Notes: generated from the letters alone by a model not told the origin. 64,000 bases of DNA from Apoderus coryli (GCA_911728435.2 OU452212.1:1432563-1496562), one strand, 5' to 3'. Numbered from the stretch's first letter, positions 34,526 through 49,200 are shown. Translations and numbers: made by a program.

Positions 34526-36152
34526 CAGGGTGTCCTACGGTGGCACCCCATTAGATTATTTCAAAAACTACTTGGACTTGAATTTTGAAAATTTCAGTGT
34601 CTATATTGTCAGATATGCTCTACTCAAATAATATAATAGCAACGGCATAGCACTTCCGGTTATACCGGAAGTTGATGGCAACTTTGTTATTTTAAATGGA
34701 ACACCCTATTAATTATTACATTTTTGGATTCTAAATAAGATTTTAGACATATTTCATGTATCATGCCCTATACCTAAAGTCAGTCGTTTTTGACTTATAT
34801 CAAGATTTATGTCAAAATTGACAGTTTAGGGCTCTATAAGAATTCCGTTTTTTCCTTGTAAATCAGTATTTAATAATTATTTTGCAGGTATTTTCTTATC
34901 AGGTGGGATCTTCTTTTTCGAATTGACAAGACATTTTCTGATTAGTTTATACAGGGTGGTCAAAAAATTATATTGAAAACGGTTCCAGAAAAACAGTTGA
35001 AAGTCAATTTTTTCAAATGGAATGGGTATATTATTATTATTTTATCTTCCTTAGCGTTAAAAAATAATGTAATTTTGTAATAGGTTATCATTTTCTAAAA
35101 TGCATAGTTTTCGAAATATCGTCATTTTAAATGAGGGTCATATCGAACCATTAAATTAGTTTTGTTATCGTTAGTTGATTAACTTTTTTTAGTTGAAAAT
35201 TTATTTAGTTTAATCTTCATTTCTGCTGTATTATTTTAAATTTTAGTCTTAGTTCGTTATAATACTTCATTTGTATACCTCCCAACCTGCTCTAAATGAT
35301 TTCTCAAAATTTTTCCTAATTTCTCTAGTCATCGTTAGCAAATGGGGGTTTCTCTCGTTAAATACCCTACAGGTGATATTAATCACTTTATTCTCCATGA
35401 ATTACTAATAAATTTATAATATCAATAAGTATTTTTCATTTTTATTAATTTGACGTTTAGTTTGACGTTAAAATGACAATAATTTCATGGCTAACTAAAT
35501 TAATTAGCTAGCGTCCAGAAAGACAACGGTAGGCGCTGCAGGAAAATTTAAAATGACGATATTTCGAAAACTATGCATTTTAGAAAATGATAACCTATAA
35601 CAAAATTGCATTATTTTTTAATGCTAAGGAAGATAAAATAATAATAATATATCCATTCCATTTGAAAAAATTGACTTTCAACTGTTTTTCTTAAACTGTT
35701 TTCAATATAATTTTTTGACCACCCTGTATAAACGAATCAGAAAATGTCTTGTCAGTTCGAAAAAGAAGATCCCACCTGATAATAAAATACCTGCAAAATA
35801 ATTATTAAATACTGATTTTCAAGGAAAAAACGGAATTCTTATGGAGCCCTAAACTGTCAATTTTGACATAAATCTTGATATAAGTCAAAAACGACTGACG
35901 TTAGGTATAGGACATGATACATGAAATATGTCTGAAATCTTATTTAGAATCCAAAAATGTAATAATATATAGGGTGTTCCATTTAAAATAACAAAGTTGC
36001 CATCAACTTCCGGTATAACCGGAAGTGCTATGCCGTTGCTATTATATAATTTGAGTAGAGCATATTTGACAATATAGACACTGAAATTTTCAAAATTCAA
36101 TTCGAAGTAGTTTCTGAAATAATCTAATGGGTTGCCACCGTAGGACACCCTG
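34526..36152. mobile_element. palindromic CAGGGTG element with 424-bp arms
   Basis: Ends CAGGGTGTCCTACGGTGGCA and inverse, flanked by TA. The arms 34526-34949 and 35729-36152 are each 424 bp and highly similar inverse complements. Between them, exactly at the centre, lies another CAGGGTG element (34952-35726) with its own TA on each side. No transposase visible. Confidence 0.85.
34952..35726. mobile_element. inner CAGGGTG element at the centre of the palindrome
   Basis: Ends CAGGGTGGTCAAAAAATTAT and inverse, TA on both sides; arms of about 190 bp (34952-35140, 35545-35726), centre about 400 bp without coding. Together with the surrounding arms it makes a nearly continuous inverted repeat of about 615 bp per side. 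Confidence 0.85.
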
Positions 36153-36199
36153 TATATATGCAAAAAAAAAACAAATAAGTACAATCTACAGTTGTGACA

Positions 36200-36457
36200 A
36201 ATTAGGTTGCGTATTTTGTGCAAAATGGCGATTCCTGCATTTCCGCTCGCTTTCAGCATTTCCGCGACGATGTTGTCTGCCCCGGGTGACTTGTGAGGTT
36301 TTAACTTTTTGAGTGCTGCTGTCACTTCTTCTCTTAATATGGGTGGTTCTTGCTCTTTGTGCTCAGGTTCTAGTTGGTTTCCGGGAGCTGTACTGTCTTT
36401 CATTAGTTCTTCACAGTAGCATTTCCATCGACCTCTGATTAGATTATTATTATCCAT
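36200..36457 (-). pseudogene. RTE-type LINE fragment
   Basis: Minus strand: IRGRWKCYCEELMKDSTAPG, REEVTAALKKLKPHKSPGAD, NIVAEMLKASGNAGIAIL, the start of the RT domain in RTE-clade elements (KSPGxD box). Cut off on the left by the palindromic element at 36152. Confidence 0.65.
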
Positions 36458-36597
36458 TTTATTTGTGATTGATTTTTATTTGACATTTTCGATTGTCTAA
36501 TTCTTTTGAAGTGTTTTATTGTAGAACTATTTATATTTATTGTAATCTTGTATAAAATGGGCGTTTGCCCGTAAGTAAATAAATAAATAAATAAAAT
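36440..36597 (+). mobile_element. LINE 3' tail, plus strand
   Basis: Inverse-complement twin of 31425-31570: ATTTATATTTATTGTAATCTTG, AAAATGGGCGTTTGCCCG, (AAAT)n, then the inner CAGGGTG arm. It is joined to the arm at the same position as in the first composite copy. 36785-37207 to its right is the 3' flank of the large gene with nothing else recognised. Confidence 0.65.
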
Positions 36598-37207
36598 TGG
36601 TTAGCTAGTTTTTGAGAAATGAACAAAAAAGTTAATTTGACCACTAAATTTGGACACCCTGTATCTCGATAACGATGCATTTGCGGACATGGGTGCAATG
36701 GCAAAAAATGCTTGAATTGTTTTCAGGAAGCTCCAGTTTTCGTTTGTTGCAACCACAATCACCCTGTATAAGTGTAAATGCCAATGGGCATTTCACTTTC
36801 AAGTTTAAATTACACATATTATGAAGTCGATGCAACACTTTTCGATCGCCCTGTATTATTAACACACAAATTATTTTAAAATTTCTTTAAAACCAATAAA
36901 CTTTTGTATTAATTTTTGTTTTTAAAGGTATTTTGTCCCCCTAATAAAGTGCCCAGCACCCACCTATAAAATAAATAATTGAATAGGTATGACTTAAAAT
37001 GTCATCATCTTTTGTTACCTCAACCATATCCAACTGCCGCTCACATCAAACCCGATTATCATTAAATACAAAACGAAATTACGATATTCTTCTAAAACAA
37101 CCAAAAACAAAAAAATAAAAATTGAGAAAATATTAACTACTATATTACAATAACATCCTCTTATATTCATTATATATATATATTAATAAAATTGAAATCA
37201 CCTAACG

Positions 37208-40200
37208 TCAACTACCGTTACTAGTCCGCTTCCTACTACTGTTCTGTTCCTTTACACAGCACTCCACGTGATCACTACTTTTGTTCTTGCCTTTGATCAA
37301 GGCCAGCATAGTCACTAGTTTCTTCGGTGAATCACCCACAATCCACCCATGTTGCACTGGTCGATCCTCCTCATCGTCCGGCTCATCATCTCTGATCGGT
37401 TTGACTTCAATCAGATTCTGTGATTCATCCTCACTCGAGCTGGACCAATGGTAGAGTGGATGGGCTGCAGCCCGTTTACGTCTATTCGAATTGCTGGAAC
37501 TACTGTTAGTTGTAGTTTGCAATTTTGGTTTTCGATTCTCATTTGGAGTCTTTTTTTGTTTCAGAACTTTTGGTGGTGGTGGCGGAACGACTTCTTGCGT
37601 TGCCATTAGTTCCATTTCAATTTCCTTACCCAAAACTGTTGAAGCATCATCAAGAGTAGTACTATTTACAATTAAATTATCTTCTGTTTGTACAATTTTT
37701 TTACTCTCCAACATTGCTTCAAAAGCTTCCTCATCTGAGCTCCAATACTCCACTAAAACATTCTGTTTACCACTCGTGCATTTCCTTTGACTCTTCCGAC
37801 TCGCTACTCCAATACATTCCTTCAATTCCTGCTCCAAATTAATACAGTTGTCGTCTTCCTTCTTTTGTTTCTTTGATGTGCGTTTACGAGTTTTGTTTAT
37901 GTTGAATTCATCATCAGACGATTCACCTTTAGCACGTGATCGTTTGCGTGGTGTTTTAAATTTTGACGGTTTTTTCTTTGGACTGTTATTGGTTGTGATG
38001 GGCTGTTTTGGTTTTGGTGGTGTTGGTTTGGGATCGGATTTCAGTGGCTTACCAAGGAGTTGGTCAAACAATTGGTTCATTTCTTGTTCGGACATTTTCG
38101 GTTTTTGCGCTTGTTCTGCACAACTGTTAACGTAGTTCTCGACTAATTCTATGTTACCGATCTCGGGTATTTCCCGTATTTCCTCTTCGATCTCGTCGAC
38201 CTAGAAAGAACAAAAGCTTTTGAAATTACAACAATAACAGTCAACTGCAAGAAAAAAATATAATAAAAAGTTTCAGGGTTATACCGTTTATGCAAGATTT
38301 CGATGGGTATGCTTTAATATTTGATGATTCCCACAAGTTAGAAAGAAGAAAATGTATCCCACTCCTGAAGATATCGGATCAGATGAGAATTGTGTCAGGT
38401 GCACCAAAAACGAATTCGTCATTCAGGAAAACGTCGATGCTCTGAGGAAGCTCATACAGAAAGATTAACATTCATAGGGTGTAAAATTTCTGGAGTAAAG
38501 TTCAATTATATCATATTTACAGAAAAAAGTTGCAAGCTACATATTTTAAAAATAGTTTTAATTATACAGGGTGACTCACAAATACAGAGCGAACCAAACT
38601 TATGTTTTATTTAATCGCACACCCTATATTTTATATTGTCGCAAATATGCGGTATTTGCATGACGCTGCGCCGCTGTGACAATAGGCAGTTTCGAGGAAA
38701 ATGGGAAGGACTGGACCTATTAACTGGCCTGCAAGAACACCGGACTTGACTAAAATGGATTTTTTCTTTTGGGGATATGTAAAAGATAATGTATACAGAC
38801 TACCTCCTACCACAAAAGAGGACATGAAAATGCGAATTCGAAATGTGGTGCATAACATAAATTTCCACATGTTGCCAAATGTAAGCCACTCATTTGAAAA
38901 TCGTTTTACACTGAAGTGAAGTGTTTGGACGCTTTAGGGGACATTTTGAATAATTATTTTCGATTATTTAGCTTAGTTTTATGTATATGACTGTAAACAT
39001 CTATTCAATCATTTATCAGTGTTATGGTGTAAGAAGTTACTTTTATTTTATAGGAGAAGCATCGGTAATTAGGTAGGAAAAAAGTAAATAGCGTGGACCA
39101 ATAAAAAAGTAGAAAAATATAAAACAAATTAATGAAAGGGGGAAAAGAATTAAATGAAAAATTGACACAAACAAAAAAGAGTAGAGTTCGGACGGGACAG
39201 TCGAAGGAAACGGACGTCCTGATACGCGCGAAGCTCGGGATGTTTTTCTTAAGTAAGAGTTAGACGTTAGGAAAAAGGATTCTCGACCGTTCATCTAAAA
39301 GTAACGAAATAAGAGTTTTTGATCGCGCGCATAACATAACTTATACTCCTTTGAAGACGATCCATTTGAGTGACTCCAAGATGTTAATATTTTTAATGAA
39401 AGTACCAACAAAATTTTATTGTGTATAGTGTATGTAAATTCCTCTTTTGTACTTTTTGTTATTTTTTAATAAGTCATTGATTTAATTTGCATTTTCCATT
39501 ATTTAAAGTTTGTACATTTTTATAATAAATAGTAATTAAGTTTTATTTGATTCACTTCGTTTCATTTCTACTTAGCTTTTAAACTGTTGTGTTTCTTAAA
39601 TAAACCCAGCCACTTGTTAGTAGAATTGTATAGCCTTTTGAATGGCTTTCGTCTGAAAACATGATACTATGAGGGATCCAGGGACGTATCGACAACTAGC
39701 CAAGCGAGTCCTGTTAGATTAAAGATCGTAGAAAACATTTTTTGATAAAATTAGAATACATCTAGCCCCTTTAAAAGAACCAAAGATGTGACAATATACA
39801 GAAGCAAATTGGAGGGTGTCACGGTTTCCCATATCAAATAATATATAAAGGGAGAATAAAAAAACATTGGGTTTTTGTCCAGTCGCTGATTCGGGAGATT
39901 GAGAAGTCATTATAAAATCGTATTGTTTCTTGCTTTACAAATGGTGACTGGTTAAACATAAGATACCTAAGTATCAACAATCATTATTACTGTCGATATA
40001 AAAATGTATTTTATTTCTAAGACGTAAACTACTATTCACCCTGTAGCTGTATTTGTATATATTTTAAAAATGCTCTTTTCTTATTGGCCATTTTTCATTC
40101 AGTAGTACCTACTTGTTATTTTTATGAGGCAATTTTGGAAAGGCAATAGGACTTTCAAATTAGATTCGTTTTAGCCTTGGTAGCGTCTAGATGTGATTTC

Positions 40201-43200
40201 TAATTGTGTAAAGTTTCTTAATAATAATTGAAGTTCAAGTTCAGTAAGTTCTTTGTTAATTCTTTTAATTGAAGGCCTTTTTGTTTCCAATCAATTTTTA
40301 TAAAGTTTAAAGTTGGTTATTTTAGTAATTTGAATAGCATATTGGGATTCATTCTGGTCTGAGCTATAAAATTAGTATTCTAACAAACCGCCGTAGAACC
40401 AATTAAACGCCAGGAACCACCCGCAAGCAAACGTTACAATGGGTCATTTAGAAAGTTTATAAATCTGCATCTGAAAGCTGCTAGGGACAAAACTCTAAAA
40501 TCATGTAGTACATCATGGTGTCCAAAGAAAGACAAATCCTGAAATTGTTAGATCCTGTAATATTAAGTAGGCACTGAGCAATTACCTTAGACTTCGCCAC
40601 AGCGTTCTTAAATATCCGTCCCATAATCATACACTTCTTCTTGGTGATATTCGGCAGATTATTCTTTGGCGGGGCACTTTTCACTGACACTGATGAGACA
40701 CTAGAACTCGACTGCACAATTTCATCACTAGTACCATCAACAACATCATCTTTCACACTAACATCATTAACTATTACATTAGTATCCACATTATCTTTCT
40801 TCTGACTTCTAAACGTCCGGAAGTCCGGTTTAGTAAACACTTCAACATTATCCTGTGTCTCCTCAAAATCATAGACATCGTGTCCTCCGATTTTAGAACG
40901 ACGATCACTGGGTAAAGGCGAGGGTTTCTTCTTCACATTAGCATCTTCAATGTTCTTCATTTGTTTAAATCTATAGTCTTCTTTAGTTTGTATTATTGAT
41001 TGTATTTCTAAATCATCATTATCCTCTTCTGAAATTTCGTTGACACATTCCTTGTCAACAGGTTTAGCTGCAATTGCTTCAATGTTCTTTTTCGCGAGAA
41101 AGCTGCCATTTAATACCTCTTCAAGGTTGAGATCGTTTGTCGGAATTGAAACGCGTAACCCTTCAAACACTTTACGTGCACCTTTTGTGATGATCTTCTT
41201 GCATTCACTGGATGAAACGTCACTATCGTCAGGTTTATCTTCTTCTTCATCATCGTCGTCATCATCACCAGCGTAATCAGGTGAGTTGTCGTTTGATGAT
41301 ACGGTGGATTCCACTGGAGATGCCCTGGATCAATAAAAATAAATACTGAATTGCTTGAAGACTTTATGTTCCAACACATCTTGTTAAAAATAAATAAGTT
41401 CAACTTTATCAGCAAATAAAAAACAATCCTTACCTATTATCTTCATCAAGACTAACATCTTTGGAAATCTCTCCTAAAATGCTCTTCAACCCAAATCCCA
41501 ATGAACCATTATTACTTCCAACAGCATCCTCACAATTCTCTTCAGAAAACGACGATCTCTTATTACCAATCTCAAACTCACGGCCTTTCTTCATATCCCA
41601 ATTGGACGTAATCGTATTGGAATCTGAAGCATCATCATCGAATGCATCACCTAAAGGCGTTGGAGTGCGTGAATTATCCGAATACTCATGAGCTTCTTCA
41701 ACTGTTTGCACCAAATTCTTCGTGGTAATATTCTTCGGATCACTCCATTCAATCAAATCTTCCTCATCGTGTAATTCAGGATTGTGATTATTTCGCTTCA
41801 ACAAGGAATGTTTGTATGCTTTCGATTCCGAACTACTTTTAAGTAAACTACAACATTCCAGGAAAAGTTCTTCATCGCGATTTAATGTTTTACGTAGTTT
41901 TGTGTCATCGTATGTTGTCGTAGAGTTACGCAGTATCATTGAATCGCCAGATATTTCTTCATATTGTTGTACTGGTTTCAAAAATGTGGCTTCGAAAGAC
42001 GTTGGGATAACACAATTTGATGTTGTATTCATCATTTTTGAAGTATCATCATCGTTCATTGAGGAACTATTACTAGAGTCTCGTGAAGATATAATCGATA
42101 CTGCATCAGAGTTATTAATCACGAAATTGTTTAAAGCACCAGTTTCGTGCTCAATAATATTCTCTAAAATACTGATTTGCTTCTCTAAAATAGTTGTTTT
42201 AGAGTTAGCTTGCTCAAAATAATTGTTATTAGTGGGTAATGCATCGTTTTGTTTATCAGAATCGAAGCTTTTACGTTCACCTAAGCTTTTGCATCGCCGA
42301 TACTCAGGTGGGTGTTGATTGGTCTCATGAATAAACCCATTAACTTTATCATTTGGTTCTAAAACATCACTAATGATATCTGCAAGTTTTAACGAATTGG
42401 CGTTTGGAAATGCATCCGCGGGAGGTGTTGCTTCTTCCAAATCTTCCTGTTCCTCTATAATGCTTGCTTCGTGTAGTTGCTTCTCTGCAGCTTCCTTAGC
42501 TTCGATTTCCGATAACTTAGAGATATGTGTCAGCGTAGTTTTATGCTTCACCAAATTCTCAAAACGTATAAAAAATTTACGGCAGATTTCACAGTAGTTT
42601 TGTTCGCCGGTTTTAGCATTTTTAGATTTTCTGCTGTTTGAATCTATTGCTTCATTGATTGAATTGTTTGAGATTGACACAGGTTGTTCTTCAATAATTG
42701 AGGATCGTTCTGGTGGTGCTTCTACGTCTGATGCATCAGATGAAGAGCTATCAGGACTACTAACGATAAATTCATAGATGTTGTTTACATCGTTACGCGT
42801 AATTAAACTGCTACTACGAACAAGTAGTGTGGATTTTTCCAGAATATTCTCGAAAACATTATCAAACTCGTTAAAGTCTCTAGTGGAGTTGGATGCTTCT
42901 ATATTATTTGCAACCAAATTACTTGGAGGTTTATTTTTCTTACTGTCATTCACCATCGATGTTTTCAAGAGATCAAATAATTCTTCACTGTTTAATTTCT
43001 CTTGTGGAGGTGCTAGCGATTTCAGTGGTGTCGAAGTTTCTACCGGCTTATCTTTCTTCATGCTTTTACGACACTTTTCCAAAGCATCTACTATTGGATC
43101 TATTAAATCGTTTTCATTGTACGAAATTACTTTCGGCAATCCACGCCTGCTTCTACGTAATTCCTGATGGTTTAACTCTGACGTATTGTCTACAGATGAA

Positions 43201-46200
43201 GGCTGTTCAACCTCCACTGATTGTGGAGGAATACAATCAGGTTCAGGCTCCAATTTGTTGGTGTCCTGTTCGGGTTTATCTAATTCTTGATTAGCATGAT
43301 TTTCAATGATATTACTTGACTTTTTACGTTTATTTTTATGCGGAGAACGTTTTCTAGGATTTTTGGTCAAACCAACGTTACTAACATCATTTGTTTTCAT
43401 ATCGAACAATGCTTCGTCATGAATATGTTCTAAAGCTTTGATTTTTGCAGTTCTACATGCTTTCGTTGCACCTCTACCCGTGCTCGAATCGTCAACTTTA
43501 TTCGTTAAGTCATTAAATTGAGTGACATTTGTATTCACGTCATTGTTGATGTTTGAATCTACAATGCAGCTTTGTTCATCATCGTTAAAATCATAGATAT
43601 CATCAATTTCCAATGATTTATTAATTTCATCAATTACCGGAGCGATATCTATGTCAGAGCTTGTAATGATCTGTGTTAATGGCTCTATATCCGGTAAGAT
43701 GTCTTCCGGTAACTTTGAGTTCTTTTTCCGAGTTTTCTTAATTGAACCTAATACAGCTTTCAATTTTTCAATCTCTAAGTTAGCGTCGTGCATAGCTGAG
43801 TTCGGATCTCTGAATTGACAGTTTTCTTGAAGTAACAGGAACTTTTCCATAAAGGAATTTCGTATGTCCGCACTAAGGATGTCAAAGGTGTTTGTAACAG
43901 TGTCTTTTTCCAGTTCGTTTGACATTGATTGATTTGAGATAATCGAATCATTATTATGCTCATCATAGAAATTAGTAGTTGGTTCCTTCACTGCAAGATC
44001 TTTTTGTTCTATTTCCCGCCCTTCTGCAATACATTTTCTGGAGTTCTTACGTTTGGTCTTACATTTCCTAACTGCTTTATCACTTGTGTGTGATAATTCT
44101 ACAAAAATATCTTCAGTAGCTGTTTGATTATTGATTTCAGCTTCAAAATTATCAAGTTTAGTCAACTCAACAGATGGTATAGAAGTTTTCGCTTCATCCA
44201 AACTTTCTGTCTCGATTAACGAAGTAGTTGCTGATTCGTCAGAATCTTTGGTAGACAATACCGCTAAATTTACATTTTCACCTTCATCTGAGTTCTTGTT
44301 TTTGATTTTTGCAACTCGCCTTTTACTTCTTTGATTTCGTTTGGAATGTATCTGATGTCCAAATTCACCATCAACGCTTGGACTGACCGGTTGCATTTCA
44401 GGAGATTCCGCAGGAATTTTATTAGTTTCTTCTTCACTTAAGTTATTCGTCAGTACGGAAATGTTAAGTTCCTTGTTTGATTCAGAAACTTCGATAGATT
44501 CATGATTGTTTTCTTCAGTATCGTTCGGAGAAGCTTCGAGATTTTCTGTTAAACTGAACATCTTGGGATCTACAGTTTTGTTAACATCAGCAACTTCACT
44601 TTTCCAAATAAGACTCGTAGTATTGATACGTTTAATTCTAGTTTTTCTACTTCGTCGACCACGTCTTCGATTTGCTGGTCTCGCCAATTTTACTGATATA
44701 TTGTCAGGAATTTCTTCCTCAATAATTTTAATGGGAGACGTGTTCTCAACCTCAATTTCCCTTTCCTGTCCATCTGATCGATTACTATTTATCCGATCCA
44801 ATTCAGTTACATTCAGGTTCAACTCAGAACTCTCTTCATTATCAAGGGAGTTGTTTGCCAGTACCTTATGACTCAATACACCATTGAGTTGTTTATGACC
44901 ATTAGAACAATCACGAAGCTGAAATGCGTTATCATCAAAGTTTTCTAAAGATTTCTCGAACCTCTCAGTCTTACTAAAAGCCAATTCATCAACAACTGTT
45001 TTCGTAAGCTCATTTTCTAACTCTTGCTGTGTAACTTTAAACTCATATTGGTCTTTTGGTAGTTCTTCTATAGCTACAACACAGTTGGAATCAATATCTT
45101 TCGGAAACGAGCAATCTATAGGATTGATTTGTGATATATCATTGAGTTTTGGGGTTCCTACAGTTTTATCAAGTAATATGTCTGAAGTAGATGTCAGATC
45201 TGGATAATCCTGTGCTGATTTCGACCTTGCAGCCCTAGTAAGATCTTTATTTTCCGTTATTGCAGCTTTAAAGCTGTGCGATCTGCGTGGTACTGCTCTA
45301 GGAGATTTTCTAATTGCACCTTTTCGTTTCAATCCCTTCTTCCGTTTCACTGATCTACTTTTTCTATTTTGTAGTTTTTTAGTTGGTTCTAATAATTTCG
45401 CTCTTCCCAAATCATTGATTCCAGTTGGTAGATTAATTGTTGATGACGTATTTTCTCCTTCAGAAGTTGTACGTTCTATAATGTTCGAATCTACAGCGAT
45501 TTCTTCAAGTTCCATGTCCATTTCTTCAACTGAATCATCTAAAATGTGTTCTACTGGTTCCTTAACAGAAGTTATCATTTCTGTTGGTACATTCTTTTGG
45601 TTATGTGGTGTTAATGCAAGATCAATGTCGGGTAAAGGAGAATCATCACATACTGAATCATCCACGATGCTGGTTGGTGGAATTCTTTTGGTTTTCTTGT
45701 TGATAACCAATGCGAAATCTTTAAAGAGATCATTATTGATCTTTTTGAAGCTTTTCGATTTGCGACGAGTGCGTTGTTTACTCACGGTTTCCACACTTTC
45801 CGTTGAAGTATTGAGTATTGAAGAGTCTGATTTATTTAAGTCAATACCATCGGATTTATCTTCAATCGAAGTTTCTAGTGATATTGGTACTGATTCATCT
45901 TGTACTGGAAGTTCATCTAGTGGTTTATCTATAGCTGCAGATAGGTTGGTTGTGGTAATAATTTCTGGAGCCTCAGTGTTTAAAGACACCATTTTAGATG
46001 CTCTGATATTGTTTTTGCGTCTACCCTTACGTCCTCTGCGTTGTATGATTTTCGATTTTTTCAAAATACCGTTTAAAGGAGATAAACTAGCAACTGTACC
46101 TTCTGAATCTTTCAGAGTTGAATCTAAATCTTCTATAGTTTCAGTAACAATACTGTTTGATTCATTTTCTTGAGAACTGATTTCCAAAGTTGAATCAGGA

Positions 46201-49200
46201 GTTTGTTCCAGACTCTTCCCCTTCAGAACGCCATTATTGCGAGAATTAGTATCTTCGTCCTGTTTAGCCAGAACAGCTAACGGTAATTCATCTTCAGAAT
46301 CGTTCTCACTGGTTGCTTTTGGTTCAAATTCTTTATTTTTGAGATCTTCGCATGGAATCATTTCTGCAGAAGTTTGTTCTTCTGTTTCTAAAAGCCCAAA
46401 TGGTTTAGGTTTGCTTTTAATTGGAGATTTTCGTCTTCCTATGGGTTTCTTATTCGCTTTTGTAGCTCTTTTTGATTTGATGATAGATTTATCATTGCTT
46501 GAAGTGGAATCATGTTCTTTCATGATTTTGGTAGTGGATTCTTCTGTGACATATTCAGGATTTAGTTCTGTAGGCTGCTGGAGTTCGTGTATATTTTCTG
46601 TGCCATTGATTTGAACATCGACTATAGCGTTAGACTTAGAATCAAGCTTATTAACTGATTTTTTCTTTCCTTTAGGCTGGGGTGTAGAAATTGTTATATC
46701 TTGTCTCAAAGCTTCTTCATAGAGATTTTGCTCAATTGCGCTCTTTGTAGTTTCTTGAACACATTCAGGGGGAATTATTGTAGAAGCTGATTCAAGTGTT
46801 TCGTTTAACACTGACTCATCCTGAAGAATTTCCATATTTTCTTCAAGTTTTTCAGTAGTTTCATGAAGAGTTTCTACCAGATTGATGTCTGTTTTAGGGT
46901 CGATATCTGTTGAAGTAGCCGTTTGCTCACTGGGTTTTTTGTTAGTTTTTTTTCTTCCCCTACGTTTAGCTGGTGGTTTTGTAGTAGCAACTTCTGAAGT
47001 ATTGGAAACTCCTTCGATTTCATTGAGTTTATTGAATTGGGCATTTGGTTTATTGTCCTCACTATTTAATACGCTTATGTGAGAAGCTTTATCAACTACA
47101 TCGCTGGATTTGTTCGTTAAGTTTTCTAAATTATCACTTGCAATGTCAATTTGATCTTCATTATGGATTACTTCCGGAATTTTGGCCATATTTGTGGCTG
47201 TTGCCTCTATCTGTGGCTCTAGATCTTTGATGGATTTCTTCTTACCTTTGCGTCTACTCAAAGGTGGTTTTGCATTATCCAATATATCAACAGGTTTTAC
47301 ACCAGCTTCAGTTGCTTCAACGTTTTCAGTAGCCAAAACTTCTTCAGAAAGTGTGTTGATAACTGAATTTTCTAACCTTTCTTGTTGATTTAGATCGGCC
47401 TTTTCAACCAAGTTAGGATTATTATTTGAGGGAACTATTTCTGTCTCCAATTTTTTAACCAGTTTCCTTCTTCCCTTACGTTTATTTGGTGTTGATTTCT
47501 CAATTTGTTCAACACTATTTGGCAGTACAATCTCCACTTGGATATTTTGATTATTCATTTTCTCTTCTTCTTCAGATTGAGCAAAGTTCTCTTCGTTGGA
47601 CATCGCATCGCTGCCAAGGTTATCTAAGTTAGGATCCTTTTGAGAGGCAGTTACTTTCGAAAGTTCCTCTGCCACTGAAGTTGTGAGGGACTCAGAATCA
47701 TCCATTTTGGTTGCAACTTCGTCCATTTTCTCCAAATTCAAGGATTTATCATCAATATTGAGTAACGTCGTTCCATTGGACTTGATCTTTCGCGTGTATT
47801 TTCTTTTAGCTTTAAGTGTATTGGAGCCAAAATCTTGTTTTACCGATTCAATTATGTTTGTTGCAGAAGCTTCTACTATTGGTTGCTCGTTTGCTACCGA
47901 TTCTTCAACTGCGTCAGAATTCGCTTGTGGATTGTTTGAAGCTTTTCTGGTATATTTTCTCTTCCCTTTACGCTTATTTGATTGTTCACCATCTTTAGTA
48001 GCTTCAACATCAGCATTTACCTCTTCAGTAGCTTCCGTTGGTTTATCTGCTGATACTTCCGCAACAACTTCTTGTGATAAGCATGAAGTGTATGTTGCAC
48101 CACAACTTATAACGTATTCAATAGTTTCATCAATAGAGTTCTTCTGCAAGACTTCCTGTGGAGGATCCTGAGGTTGGAGAGTTTCCATTGTAGTTTTCAA
48201 AGTTTCTGTAAAGACTTCTTTACATTTATTCTCGATGACGTCCTCAATAACTTTACCAATAGTGTCGGAAACCAAAGGTGTAACTGGCGTAGGAGGATTG
48301 CTCTTCTTACTTAGATCCAATGCAGTTTCTTCACAACTTTGTGGTGATGTATTGCTAACTTTGAACTTTGGAATACGTAAGATACATTCAGGTTTCGGTT
48401 GCGGTTTCGGCTCTTCAGGTTGTTTGAAAATGCTATCAATAGTTATTGCCGCCTGTTCTTTTTGATGCAGTTTACTTGTCAGCATCGCGATACAATCATT
48501 TAAGCCACGATTCGGTTTCTTGATCTTTCCTTTACTTAAATTTGGAGATGTTAAAGGTGTCGTTTTGACAGTACTGGGTGATATCTCGATATTTATTGGT
48601 TTCGTTTTATCTTCCACCGTTGCTTTCAATTCGTCATTTTTAACTACTGCATCTGTCAGTGATTTATGATTAGTTGGTTGATCGAAATCTAGTTCACCTT
48701 TTGCTTGGAGATTTTTCTCATTGTTGGATTCTAAATTAAACATTGTTTCAGGTATTGGTGGATTTTCCTTTGAATCTGTATAGTTAGCAACAATAAGGAC
48801 AGGACCAATGTTGTCGGCTAGATTTTCTTTTCTTTCTAATGGTATCACGACTTTGTCTTCGTTTTCGGCTGAATTTTTCTCTAAAAAATTACTTCCAGGG
48901 TTCGGATGGCACTCCTTTACATTTAGAGAAGTTGCGTCAGCTGTTGGTGTGTTGTTAGTCAGTTTAAGTTTCTTAACTTTATCGATAACGCTGCGAAAAT
49001 TACGCGTAAGTTTGCGCTTTTTTACGGTTTCAGATTCTATAAGTGGTTCAGTTGGTACAACTGAAGGTTGCAGTTCTTCAACAACAATTTCTTCCGCTTG
49101 ATTTGGGTTTTGCTTAACATTTAGAGCTGCTTTAATATTTTTGAATGGTCGTCCACGTTTTCTTTTGACTGGAATCTCTTCTTTGGATGCAATGTTATCA

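Larger units (their letters stand above)
33905..36776. mobile_element. second copy of the composite CAGGGTG element, left outer end eroded
   Basis: The left arm (33905-34220) is an inverted match to 32930-33240 of the first copy and has the inner CAGGGTGTCC end at 33984. The right arm (36596-36776) ends CACCCTG at 36770-36776 with inner CACCCTG at 36655-36661. The first ~45 bases of the outer left end are missing where it meets the jockey LINE. Its interior holds another palindromic element (34526-36152), an RTE fragment and a LINE tail. Confidence 0.65.

Noticed and set aside
39043..39294. 83-codon minus-strand open reading in intron 5 of the large gene
   Set aside because: Hydrophobic low-complexity translation of AT-rich DNA with no splice support or homology.
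38577..40044. A single element bounded by CAGGGTG at 38577 and CACCCTG at 40038
   Set aside because: Beyond the shared seven bases the two ends do not match as inverted repeats.
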